A stretch of DNA of 7,748 bases, from positions 1 to 7,748 of the forward strand of contig JAICXZ010000125.1 in the NCBI GenBank assembly GCA_025934475.1, given 5' to 3'. The position numbers and the translations under genes were made by a program. The notes beneath the pieces are model-generated. The model was given only the letters and a program-made list of their open reading frames with translations, was not told the DNA's origin and did not search any database. Of the stretch, positions 1 through 7,514 are shown one piece after another. The stretch's first letter is position 1. Every line of letters begins with the position of its first letter. This DNA is from Mucilaginibacter sp. Lineage in GTDB: Bacteria; Bacteroidota; Bacteroidia; Sphingobacteriales; Sphingobacteriaceae.

Positions 1-1375
1 AGCGGGGTTCAATACAATTCGTCTGTCGCATTATCCGCAGGATCCATCGGTATACGATGCGGCGGATGAGTTGGGGTTAATGCTTCTTGACGCAATACCG
101 GGATGGCAGTTCTACAATAAAAGCGAGATATTCAAGAAAAGAGTCTTCCGCGATATCAGGGATATGATCCATCGCGACAGGAACCACCCCAGCGTGATCT
201 TGTGGGAAGCAAACCTGAACGAAAGTTATCCGCCAGATAGCTTTCGGAACGCTTGTCATCAGCTTGTTCACAAGGAGTTGCCCGATGGTGAATACTTCAC
301 CATCGGCGAAACTTATGCCGCTAAGCACACCGAATGGGACGTTGCTATGGCCAATTGGTATGACGATAAGGATACCATTTTTCGCAATACCTATGAACGG
401 GTGCAGGATATACAGCCCAACTCGCCTGGCTTCATAAAAGAATATGCCGACTGGGAATATGGCGGAGTACAAAGCACCACGCGTTGTACAAGGGCTGACG
501 GTGAGCAGCGAATGTTACGCGGCCTTTGGAATACCTTATGGGAGCACAATACAGACCTCGATTATGAAGGGAACGTTGGTGATGCTATCTGGGCGATGTA
601 TGACAATAATATACCCGAAGAACATCGAAATTATGAATGGGGTGTGTCCGATTATTTCCGTCTTCCAAAATTCATCGGCCCGCTTTTCAGAAGCCAACTG
701 GAGCCCAATAAAAAGATAGCGGGTGTCGATGACGATAAGCCTTATCTGTTCATTGCCAACTGGTGGACACCTCGCGAAGGCCGCGATAAAGTTATTGTGC
801 TGTCAAACTGTGATAAGGTGATCCTTAAAGTAAACGGCAAGGTAGTAGCCCAGCAGGTGCCCGACAGTGGACCAACAACCGCTTATGGCTTATTCGAAAA
901 AGGGGGCGCAAACCCTTTCGACGGCGGCAATTGCAGCAATTATGCTCATCCTCCATTCACTTTTAAGGACGTCCGGTACGAGCAGGGCGAATTAAAAGCC
1001 GAGGGATATATTGGCGGGAAGAAGGCCGCCGAGCAAATAGTTCACACGCCAACTCCGCCGGTTAAAATAAAGTTGAATGCCGATTTTTCTGGAAAGCCGC
1101 TGAAAGCAGATGGCGCAGATGCGATTTTTGTATATGCTTCTCTGGTGGATAAAAGCGGTACGGTTGCCTGCCTCGATAACCAATCGGCAGTTAGCTTCTC
1201 AATAACCGGCCCTGGAAAGATTATTGGCCCTTCAACAGTAAAAGTACGGGGAGGTATTGCTGCTATTTTGGTGCAGTCAAACTCACTACTACCTGGGGCT
1301 GTGAAAATTAATGCAACGACAAGCGGGATGAATGCCGGATCATTAGTTATAGTTAGCCAAGGCAATACAAACTGA
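1..1375 (+). CDS. Glycoside hydrolase family 2 protein (beta-galactosidase-like) with DUF4982-type module, C-terminal half; 5' end outside window
   Basis: Open reading enters from the left edge (first whole codon at 2) and ends with TGA at 1373-1375, so 457 residues are visible; relatives are usually about 800-900 residues, so roughly half is missing. Codons before 71 still encode the GH2 TIM-barrel motif AGFNTIRLSHYPQDP and YDAADELG, so the TTG at 71 is not a start. The likely acid/base Glu is in WEANLNES (codon 221-223) and the likely nucleophile Glu in IKEYADWE (codon 440-442). Next come the GVSDYFRLPKF linker (about 640-675), a DUF4982-like beta-sandwich starting near IANWWTP (about 750), and an Ig-like C-terminal domain (about 1040-1365). 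The family hydrolyses beta-glycosides by a retaining mechanism; the exact sugar cannot be read from this half. No sorting domain is seen at the C-terminus; a signal peptide, if any, would be in the missing part. It converges on the regulator gene. Confidence 0.93.
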   Translation, partial: AGFNTIRLSHYPQDPSVYDAADELGLMLLDAIPGWQFYNKSEIFKKRVFRDIRDMIHRDRNHPSVILWEANLNESYPPDSFRNACHQLVHKELPDGEYFTIGETYAAKHTEWDVAMANWYDDKDTIFRNTYERVQDIQPNSPGFIKEYADWEYGGVQSTTRCTRADGEQRMLRGLWNTLWEHNTDLDYEGNVGDAIWAMYDNNIPEEHRNYEWGVSDYFRLPKFIGPLFRSQLEPNKKIAGVDDDKPYLFIANWWTPREGRDKVIVLSNCDKVILKVNGKVVAQQVPDSGPTTAYGLFEKGGANPFDGGNCSNYAHPPFTFKDVRYEQGELKAEGYIGGKKAAEQIVHTPTPPVKIKLNADFSGKPLKADGADAIFVYASLVDKSGTVACLDNQSAVSFSITGPGKIIGPSTVKVRGGIAAILVQSNSLLPGAVKINATTSGMNAGSLVIVSQGNTN

Positions 1376-1419
1376 ATGATTATGGGGCCATATAAATACA
1401 GCTGTCGTATGAACCTTGT

Positions 1420-1500
1420 ATGACCAAAACGCGTAGAGTTGCCTTAGGATTATTTGCGGGTTATATGACAGTTTCGTGTGGCGACCGTAAGGGTTTATAG
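1420..1500 (+). other. 26-codon ORF resembling an isolated lipoprotein signal peptide (possible gene stub)
   Basis: ATG at 1420 to TAG at 1498-1500, in the gap between two convergent genes. The peptide has a basic start (KTRR), a hydrophobic core (VALGLFAGYM) and a cysteine in TVSCGD, close to the Bacteroidota type II signal peptide pattern in which Ser-Cys-Gly often marks the lipidation site. It stops five residues after the cysteine, so no mature domain exists. Reading on past the stop only enters the antisense of the regulator gene. No promoter match or ribosome binding site was seen. It could be the 5' remnant of a deleted lipoprotein gene, a tiny lipopeptide, or chance. The lipobox is imperfect (Thr at -3). 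Confidence 0.3.
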
Positions 1501-1524
1501 CCGCAAAATTGCCCATTTACTAGC

Positions 1525-2418
1525 CTAGCTTCCCGGATTAGTCCGCATATCCCGATATTCTTTTGGCGAATAGCCCATAGTTTTAGTAAATAACCTGGTA
1601 AAATAATACTGATCATCAATACCTATCTGGAATGCGATTTCTCTCACACGGAGTTTGGTAAATTGTAGGTACTGGCAAGCCTTTTGAATTTTGAGTTGAT
1701 TAAAGTATTCAATTGGCGGGAACCCGGTATTCTTTTTGAACAAGGCAGAGAAATGGCTTGCCGAACAATTAAGATGACTTGCAAGATCGGCTAAGGATAA
1801 GCCCTTTTCGATATTTTTTTGCATGAAGAAAATTGACTTTTCAATCAGGTCATCATTTTTTTCGGGTAATACTTGTTTGAATTTTTCCTGGAAAATAAAT
1901 GATGATAAAAAGTTTAAGAATAATAAATTGTTATAGGTTAAATTGTCGTAACTATACCCCTGTTCCAAATTTGCATATAGCTGATTAAATAGGTCAATCC
2001 GTTCCTGGAGAAAGCCAACGCTGCCTTTGTAAGAACCGCATTTCTCATAAACCCTTTTTACCATTTCATCTGACTGTTCGCCTTTGAAGTGGCACCAAAA
2101 TATGGTCCAGGGATTTTCCTCCTCGGCCTTGTAAGCGTGTATTGCCCCTCTTGGAATAACAAAATAATCGCCAGGATTAATATTATAACTTACAGATCCG
2201 ATATTAACGCTCCCGGTCCCTTCGATACAATAAATTAAGATATTCTGCTGGGCGCCATGCAGCCGTTTGCGAAGGTGAAATTTGGCTCTTGGATAATACC
2301 CGATATCGGTGATGAAAGCGCGATTGATTAGGCTATTACCCTGACAATACTTGTTGACAATTGATTTCGGAAGCACAATCGCCCTTTGCCCATCAAATCC
2401 GTCTTTTTTAAAAGTCAT
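1525..2418 (-). CDS. AraC-family transcriptional regulator with N-terminal cupin sensor
   Basis: 297 residues from ATG (complement of 2416-2418) to TAG (complement of 1525-1527). An in-frame TTG one codon upstream (2419-2421) would add one residue; ATG is preferred. Residues about 40-111 form the AraC-type cupin (IYCIEGTGSVNIG, then NPGDYFVIPRGAIHAY and WTIFWCHFKG), the part that binds sugar effectors in this family. Residues about 190-292 form the DNA-binding domain with two helix-turn-helix units: LADLASHLNCSASHFSALFK (about 209-228) and VREIAFQIG...YYFTRLFTK (258-279), ending in the usual GYSPKEYR. Length is typical (about 280-300). It is divergent from the porter-DUF5107 operon, so it most likely activates that operon and perhaps the GH2 gene in response to a sugar; the ligand is unknown. 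The gene looks more AT-rich than its neighbours. Confidence 0.93.
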   Translation of the reverse strand: MTFKKDGFDGQRAIVLPKSIVNKYCQGNSLINRAFITDIGYYPRAKFHLRKRLHGAQQNILIYCIEGTGSVNIGSVSYNINPGDYFVIPRGAIHAYKAEEENPWTIFWCHFKGEQSDEMVKRVYEKCGSYKGSVGFLQERIDLFNQLYANLEQGYSYDNLTYNNLLFLNFLSSFIFQEKFKQVLPEKNDDLIEKSIFFMQKNIEKGLSLADLASHLNCSASHFSALFKKNTGFPPIEYFNQLKIQKACQYLQFTKLRVREIAFQIGIDDQYYFTRLFTKTMGYSPKEYRDMRTNPGS

Positions 2419-2480
2419 CAATTAGCGCCTGAATGATCGATAGTATAAGAGTCCTCTAGGAATACAATAATAATATATTT

Positions 2481-2510
2481 CAAAAGTATATTCAACTTAA
2501 TTCTCACAAA
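2481..2510 (-). promoter_or_regulatory. Candidate Bacteroidota promoter for the AraC regulator
   Basis: On the minus strand TTTG (2510-2507) is followed after 18 nt by TACTTTTG (2488-2481). This fits the Bacteroidota sigma-ABfr consensus of TTTG near -33 and TAnnTTTG near -7 with no mismatch. Transcription would start near 2475, leaving a leader of about 55-60 nt before the ATG at 2418. Confidence 0.6.
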
Positions 2511-2632
2511 CGGGACGACGATGATTGGTCCTGGGTTACCAAGCCATGGTGTTTATTGTGATGATAGTTAAATGTTTGTGTATTCTTGGGAATGTACCAG
2601 AGCCATGCCGGCAGGAATGCAGATAATAAGAT

Positions 2633-2660
2633 AATCCATCTATTCCAATATCAAATCCAT
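2633..2660. repeat. AATCCAT direct repeat at 21-bp pitch, candidate AraC-family operator
   Basis: AATCCAT occurs at 2633-2639 and again at 2654-2660, start-to-start distance 21 bp, i.e. two helical turns. A third partial match (TTCCAAT, 2643-2649) lies between. Tandem half-sites with 21-bp pitch just upstream of the -35 region are the classical arrangement for AraC activation at araI, and these copies abut the candidate -33 element at 2661-2665. No footprint is available, and a 7-bp repeat in AT-rich DNA can arise by chance. Confidence 0.4.
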
Positions 2661-2690
2661 TTTTAGCAAGCCGTGAAGCGGCTAATTTTA
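2661..2690 (+). promoter_or_regulatory. Weak candidate promoter for the sugar porter-DUF5107 operon, with internal inverted repeat
   Basis: TAATTTTA (2683-2690) differs from TAnnTTTG only at the last base. TTTT/TTTA at 2661-2665 lies 17-18 nt upstream and is an imperfect -33 element. A weak promoter is expected if the neighbouring regulator activates it. Between the two boxes lies the inverted repeat AGCCG-TGAAG-CGGCT (2669-2683), a possible extra operator. Transcription would start near 2695-2700, giving a leader of about 70-75 nt. Confidence 0.3.
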
Positions 2691-2770
2691 GAAAACATTA
2701 AATCTGGTAACAGGGGCATTTTAAAGAAGGAATTTTAACCGATTTTATACATGCTAAATAAATAACGAGA

Positions 2771-4129
2771 ATGGATCAAGTTGTAGATAGTGCTAAACCT
2801 GCGGTGTTTTTTAAAGGATACATTCTCCGCATATCTTTTATTTCCGCATTAGGTGGATATTTGTTTGGTTTTGATTTCGCCGTAATTAGTGGTGCTCTTC
2901 CATTCCTGCGAACGGCTTTCGCTCTCTCATCGTGGTGGGAAGGTTTTTTAACTGGATCACTCGCTCTGGGTTGTATTGTCGGTTGCCTTATTGCTGGAAA
3001 GATTGCTGATCGTTACGGACGTAAACCCGGACTCTTGGTTGCCGCAGGCACCTTCGCAATTTCTTCGGTCGGAATGGCTCTTTCACCTCATCTTACGGAA
3101 TTTATTGCCATGCGTTTTACTGCCGGTATAGGCGTTGGGATGGCTTCGATGCTCAGTCCAATGTATATAGCCGAGATATCCCCCGCGCATATTCGCGGCC
3201 GAAACGTCGCAATAAATCAATTAACCATCGGCCTCGGTATTTTAATAACCAACCTTGTTAATTACCTGTTTGCCGGCAAAGGTCCGGACGCCTGGCGATG
3301 GATGTTTGGACTCGGCGTAATACCATCGCTTTTATTCCTAATTGGCGCACTCTTTTTACCGGAAAGCCCCCGGTGGTTAATATTGCAAGGGCGCGTAGAA
3401 AAAGCCACAAAAATTCTCTCTAAAATCGGGTCCGGTAGGTACATAAAAGAGTCAATCGAAAAAATCGATAGGACGCCAGTCCGCGAAAATAGTTCTTACA
3501 AAATGGTTTTTGCAAAATCTGTAAGGCCACTAGTGCTCATCGGGATTGGTCTTGCTGTATTTCAGCAACTATGCGGAATTAACGTTGTATTTAACTACAC
3601 ATCAACCATTTTCAAATCGGTAGGTGCAAATCTTAATGAACAACTGTTTGAAACGGTTGTCATCGGAATTGTCAACGTACTTTTTACGCTGATTGCAATG
3701 TGGCAGGTTGACAGACTAGGAAGACGTCCATTGATGTTAACTGGCTCGATCGGCTTATCGATCGTTTATTTAAGCCTTGCCTATTTATTGCAGGTGCAGG
3801 CGCAAACAGCAATTATCTCAGTATTTGTATTACTCGCAATCGGTTTTTATGCAACGTCCCTGGCGCCGGTAACCTGGGTGTTGATATCGGAAATTTTTCC
3901 GAACAGAATACGTGGTTTGGCGTCATCGGTAGCAATAGTGAGCCTTTGGCTGGCCTACTTTATCCTGGTTTTTACATTCCCGGTACTTGCAGAATATTTG
4001 GGTGCTTACGGACCTTTCTACTTGTATGCGGTTATATGCTTCCTCGGGTTCTTATTCGTCAAAGCGAAAGTGAAAGAGACAAAGGGCAGAACGCTTGAGG
4101 AGCTCGAAGAAAATTTTATTGGACGCTAA
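2771..4129 (+). CDS. Sugar porter family MFS transporter (XylE/GLUT-like proton-coupled sugar symporter)
   Basis: 452 residues, the usual length for the family. An in-frame TAA at 2759-2761 rules out a longer start, so ATG 2771 is the start; no clear Shine-Dalgarno precedes it. All sugar porter signatures are present in order: GYLFGFDFAVISGAL (about 29-43), the first-half loop motif GKIADRYGRK (76-85), PESPRWL (197-203) ending the N-terminal half, QQLCGIN (265-271), VDRLGRRPLM (313-322), APVTWVLISEIFPNRIRG (365-382) and the cytoplasmic tail KETKGRTLEELEE (435-447). Gln150, Gln265, Gln266, Asn271 and Trp369 match sugar-contacting residues of E. coli XylE by motif position (established family knowledge; alignment by eye). 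It should be a 12-helix inner-membrane protein importing a monosaccharide or related small sugar, probably with protons. It is the first gene of an operon with the DUF5107 gene 18 nt downstream. The substrate is not readable. Confidence 0.96.
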   Translation: MDQVVDSAKPAVFFKGYILRISFISALGGYLFGFDFAVISGALPFLRTAFALSSWWEGFLTGSLALGCIVGCLIAGKIADRYGRKPGLLVAAGTFAISSVGMALSPHLTEFIAMRFTAGIGVGMASMLSPMYIAEISPAHIRGRNVAINQLTIGLGILITNLVNYLFAGKGPDAWRWMFGLGVIPSLLFLIGALFLPESPRWLILQGRVEKATKILSKIGSGRYIKESIEKIDRTPVRENSSYKMVFAKSVRPLVLIGIGLAVFQQLCGINVVFNYTSTIFKSVGANLNEQLFETVVIGIVNVLFTLIAMWQVDRLGRRPLMLTGSIGLSIVYLSLAYLLQVQAQTAIISVFVLLAIGFYATSLAPVTWVLISEIFPNRIRGLASSVAIVSLWLAYFILVFTFPVLAEYLGAYGPFYLYAVICFLGFLFVKAKVKETKGRTLEELEENFIGR

Positions 4130-4147
4130 AAAATTGAATATAATCAT

Positions 4148-7100
4148 ATGGAAGTTAACGTTTGGCAAGAAAAAGTAGTTATACCAACTTATGCCGTTGG
4201 CAAGCCGGATAAAAACCCTATGTTCTTTGAGAAAAGGGTTTACCAGGGAAGTAGCGGCGTTGTATATCCTAATCCTGTCATCGAAAAAATTGCCGACGAA
4301 AAGGTCGATAAAGAATATTGTGCACTGTTCCTTGAAAATGATTATTTGAAGATCATGCTGCTTCCTGAAATCGGAGGAAGGGTGCAAATGGCCTATGATA
4401 AAATCGCACAGCGGCATTTTATCTATTATAACCAGGTTATCAAACCGGCACTTGTGGGACTATGTGGCCCATGGATATCCGGTGGTATCGAATTCAACTG
4501 GCCACAGCATCACCGCCCGAGCACTTTTGACCCGGTAGACTACCGGATAACCGGGAATAAGGACGGCAGCAAAACGGTTTGGATGAACGAGCTGGAAAAA
4601 ATGTTCCGCACAAAGGGATTGACTGCCTTTACGCTTCATCCGGATAAAGCTTATTTGGAAATAAAAACACAACTCTTCAATAGAACAAATCTGCCTCAAA
4701 CGTTTTTATGGTGGGCCAACCCTGCCGTGAAGGTGAATGATCACTACCAATCTGTGTTTCCACCGGATGTAAATGCAGTATTCGATCATGGTAAACGTGA
4801 CGTTTCTACCTTTCCCATCGCTACCGGGACATACTACAAGGTCGATTACTCACCGGGTACCGATATTTCGCGGTATAAGAATATACCGGTGCCTACGTCA
4901 TATATGGCGGTAAACTCCGCCTATGATTTTGTTGGCGGGTATGAACATGACTCAAAAGCGGGTGTGTTACATGTTGCCGACCATCATATTTCACCTGGGA
5001 AAAAACAATGGACCTGGGGAAATGGCGACTTTGGCCTGGCCTGGGATCGCAACCTGACTGATGAAGACGGTCCCTACATCGAGCTTATGACGGGTGTTTA
5101 TACCGATAATCAGCCAGATTTTACCTGGATATTGCCAAACGAAGAAAAATCATTTACGCAATACTTCCTTCCTTACCGCGATATCGGTTTGGTAAAAAAT
5201 GCCACGAAAGATATCCTCATAGGACTTGAATGCAATGAGGAGGGAGCGCTGATAAAGGTATTTTCTACCTCTAAATTGGATAATGTCATTGTCGAATTAA
5301 AAAAAAATGGAGAGAAAGTCTTTCGCGAAAAGGTCTCCGTTTCACCAGAAAAAAGTTACCATCAGGCTATTATGCTATCTGCACCTGCCAGAGAAAAGGA
5401 TTTGGAGTTAATTATTTTAAATCAAACAGGCGAGGAGCTTATAAGTTACCGCCCGGGCAAACACATTGCTGGCGAAATACCGAAACCCGCAAGCCCCGCT
5501 AAACTACCGGAAGAGACTGCCACCAATGAAGATCTGTATTTAACAGGGCAGCACCTGGAACAATATCGGCACGCTACCTACAGCCCGGTTCCATACTATG
5601 AGGAGGCTCTGAGAAGAGATCCGACAGACATAAGAAATAACAATGCGCTGGGCGTTTGGTACCTGCGTCGCGGTCAATTCGAAAAAAGCGAATCGTTCTT
5701 CAGGAATGCAATTGCTTCCATGACCAAAAGAAACCCTAATCCTTACGATAGCGAAGCGTATTACAATCTCGGGTTATCATTGCAGTACCAGGGAAGAATT
5801 GACGAAGCCTATGATGCATTCTTCAAATCGACATGGAGCAACGCGTGGCAGGATTCGGGATATTTCGAAATAGCTTGTGTCGATGTTCAAAGAGGTAAGT
5901 ATGAAACCGCGCTAGAGCATGTGGACTGGTCGCTTGATAAAAATGCGCGTAACGGAAAGGCTTATATGGTAAAGGTTCATTGCCTGAGGAGGCTGGGGCG
6001 ATTGCAGGAAGCCATTGAGGTTGGTCAGATGGCGCTGAAACGTGATGGTTTCAATTTTGGCGTAAGATATGAGCTTAGCCGCTGTCAACTAGATGCGAAT
6101 AATAATCGGTTGGCAGAGGTGGCAGTTGACCACCTGCTGGAACTTAGCAGGGGAGCGGCACATAACTTAATTGAAACGGCAATAGACTTTGCAAGGATGA
6201 GCTTGTTCGGGGAAGCTATAGAGCTACTATTGTCTTCTAAAGACGTCGCGACAGATCCGATGATCAATTATTACGTTGGTTACTACTGGAATAAGTTGGG
6301 AGACAATGACTCAAATTTATCTTATTTGCAGAAAGCAGCCGCGATAGCTCCGGGTTCTACATTCCCCAACCGTTTAGAGGATGTCCTGGTTTTGGAACAT
6401 GCTATTCAGAAAAACCCAGCTGACGCCAATGCATCTTATTATCTCGGCAACCTTTGGTATGACAAAAGGCAATATGCAAATGCAATCGCAAATTGGGAGC
6501 TTTCCGCAAAGACAAACAAAGGCTTTCCAACCGTGTTTAGAAACTTGGGAATCGCTGAATTTAACAAGCAAAACAATCCCGAAAAAGCCTTAACCTACTT
6601 TGAAAAAGCCTTCTCGCTCGATACATCCGATGCGCGTGTGTTGATGGAGTTAGATCAGCTTTACAAGCGGATGAATTATTCTTCAGAAAAGCGCCTTAAA
6701 GTTCTGGAGGACCACCTGGAAACCTCCGTTCAGCGAGATGATATTTACCTGGAAATAGCTGCTATAAAAAACCTGCTCGGTGATTATGGTAAAGCACTTG
6801 ACCTAATGTTAAACAGAAAGTTTCATCCATGGGAAGGCGGCGAAGGAAAAGTTTCCGGCCAATATATCTTTTGTTTGGTACAGTTAGCTAAGGATGATAT
6901 TAAAAATCAACGATATGATGAAGCGATTTCTAAACTAAACGCCGCGCAGGCTTATCCGTTGAATTTAGGCGAGGGCAAATTGCCGGGTGCACAAGAAAAC
7001 GATATCTACTATTGGTTAGGCATAACTTTTAATAAGCTCGAAGATAGTACAAACGCCAGGTTTTATTGGGAAAAGGCGACTGTGGGTCTCGATGAGCCCT

Positions 7101-7495
7101 CAGCTGCAATGTTCTATAACGACCAGCAACCCGATAAGATATTTTATCAGGGGTTGGCCTGGGAGAAGTTGGGCAATCGAAAGCGAGCTGATGAGATATT
7201 CGAAAAACTCGTGCGTTTTGGTGACGAACACAAAGATGACGACACCAGGATAGATTACTTTGCCGTATCACTGCCTGATCTATTGATATTTGAAGACGAC
7301 CTTAAACGCAGAAACCGCATCCACTGCAGGTATATCGCAGGCCTTGGATTGCTTGGCAAAAGGCAGTTTGAACTTGCCGAAAAAGCTTTTTCAGAGGTGC
7401 TTTCAGAAGAATGTTCACATTGCGGCGCGGTTGCCCATCTTCTATTGCTGAAAGATCTGAGAGAAGCCTCACTTAATGTTGTCGACGAAAAATGA
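4148..7495 (+). CDS. DUF5107 domain protein with C-terminal TPR-like repeats (function unknown, probably cytoplasmic sugar-related)
   Basis: 1115 residues, ATG 4148 to TGA 7493-7495, 18 nt after the porter stop, so co-transcribed. Residues about 5-350 match the DUF5107 family as I recall it: PTYAVGKPDKNPMF, LLPEIGGRVQ (71-80), IKPALVGLCGPW (98-109), GGIEFNWPQHHRPSTF (112-127), LWWANPAV (187-194), DHHISPGKKQWTWGNGDFG (278-296) and GPYIELMTGVYTDNQPDF (308-325). The domain resembles aldose-mutarotase-like beta-sandwiches. Residues about 350-445 look like a beta-rich linker domain. From about 475 to 1095 there are ten or more TPR-like helix pairs, for example AYYNLGLSLQYQGRIDEAYD (537-556), SYYLGNLWYDKRQYANAI (763-780) and YYWLGITFNKLEDSTNARFY (954-973). 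No signal peptide or membrane helix is seen, so it should be cytoplasmic. Being paired with a porter under an AraC regulator suggests it binds, epimerises or otherwise processes the imported sugar; this is inference. A Cys-Ser-His-Cys cluster lies at 1089-1092. Confidence 0.93.
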   Translation: MEVNVWQEKVVIPTYAVGKPDKNPMFFEKRVYQGSSGVVYPNPVIEKIADEKVDKEYCALFLENDYLKIMLLPEIGGRVQMAYDKIAQRHFIYYNQVIKPALVGLCGPWISGGIEFNWPQHHRPSTFDPVDYRITGNKDGSKTVWMNELEKMFRTKGLTAFTLHPDKAYLEIKTQLFNRTNLPQTFLWWANPAVKVNDHYQSVFPPDVNAVFDHGKRDVSTFPIATGTYYKVDYSPGTDISRYKNIPVPTSYMAVNSAYDFVGGYEHDSKAGVLHVADHHISPGKKQWTWGNGDFGLAWDRNLTDEDGPYIELMTGVYTDNQPDFTWILPNEEKSFTQYFLPYRDIGLVKNATKDILIGLECNEEGALIKVFSTSKLDNVIVELKKNGEKVFREKVSVSPEKSYHQAIMLSAPAREKDLELIILNQTGEELISYRPGKHIAGEIPKPASPAKLPEETATNEDLYLTGQHLEQYRHATYSPVPYYEEALRRDPTDIRNNNALGVWYLRRGQFEKSESFFRNAIASMTKRNPNPYDSEAYYNLGLSLQYQGRIDEAYDAFFKSTWSNAWQDSGYFEIACVDVQRGKYETALEHVDWSLDKNARNGKAYMVKVHCLRRLGRLQEAIEVGQMALKRDGFNFGVRYELSRCQLDANNNRLAEVAVDHLLELSRGAAHNLIETAIDFARMSLFGEAIELLLSSKDVATDPMINYYVGYYWNKLGDNDSNLSYLQKAAAIAPGSTFPNRLEDVLVLEHAIQKNPADANASYYLGNLWYDKRQYANAIANWELSAKTNKGFPTVFRNLGIAEFNKQNNPEKALTYFEKAFSLDTSDARVLMELDQLYKRMNYSSEKRLKVLEDHLETSVQRDDIYLEIAAIKNLLGDYGKALDLMLNRKFHPWEGGEGKVSGQYIFCLVQLAKDDIKNQRYDEAISKLNAAQAYPLNLGEGKLPGAQENDIYYWLGITFNKLEDSTNARFYWEKATVGLDEPSAAMFYNDQQPDKIFYQGLAWEKLGNRKRADEIFEKLVRFGDEHKDDDTRIDYFAVSLPDLLIFEDDLKRRNRIHCRYIAGLGLLGKRQFELAEKAFSEVLSEECSHCGAVAHLLLLKDLREASLNVVDEK

Positions 7496-7514
7496 TCGCA
7501 GGATGTACTATTGA

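Larger units (their letters stand above)
2419..2770. promoter_or_regulatory. Divergent control region between the AraC regulator and the porter operon
   Basis: This 352-nt gap separates two divergently transcribed genes and contains no credible coding sequence. It holds a promoter match for the regulator (2481-2510, minus strand), inverted repeat TTGGT-N8-ACCAA (2525-2542), an 8-bp palindrome TGCCGGCA (2606-2613), a GGAATG direct repeat (2589-2594 and 2614-2619), the AATCCAT direct repeat (2633-2639 and 2654-2660), inverted repeat AGCCG-N5-CGGCT (2669-2683) and a weaker rightward promoter candidate (2661-2690). The length and the density of small symmetric elements fit a sugar-regulated divergent promoter region. 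The functional role of each element is inference. Confidence 0.7.

Noticed and set aside
77..472. 131-codon minus-strand frame opposite the GH2 gene
   Set aside because: No recognisable protein; it lies fully opposite conserved catalytic-domain sequence.
1042..1365. 107-codon minus-strand frame opposite the GH2 C-terminal domain
   Set aside because: Antisense shadow of a well-supported coding region with no family resemblance.
71..1375. TTG at 71 as the start of the GH2 gene
   Set aside because: The frame stays open to the left edge and the upstream codons encode conserved GH2 barrel sequence, so the gene begins outside the window.
2419..2421. TTG as the regulator start
   Set aside because: It adds a single residue to an ATG that follows immediately; ATG is the more likely start.
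2751..2765. ATG followed by three codons and a stop just before the porter gene, as a leader peptide or alternative start
   Set aside because: It is out of frame with the porter and only four codons long, with no attenuator-like structure nearby.
4052..4417. 121-codon minus-strand frame across the porter-DUF5107 junction
   Set aside because: It overlaps two strongly supported genes in antisense and shows no domain.
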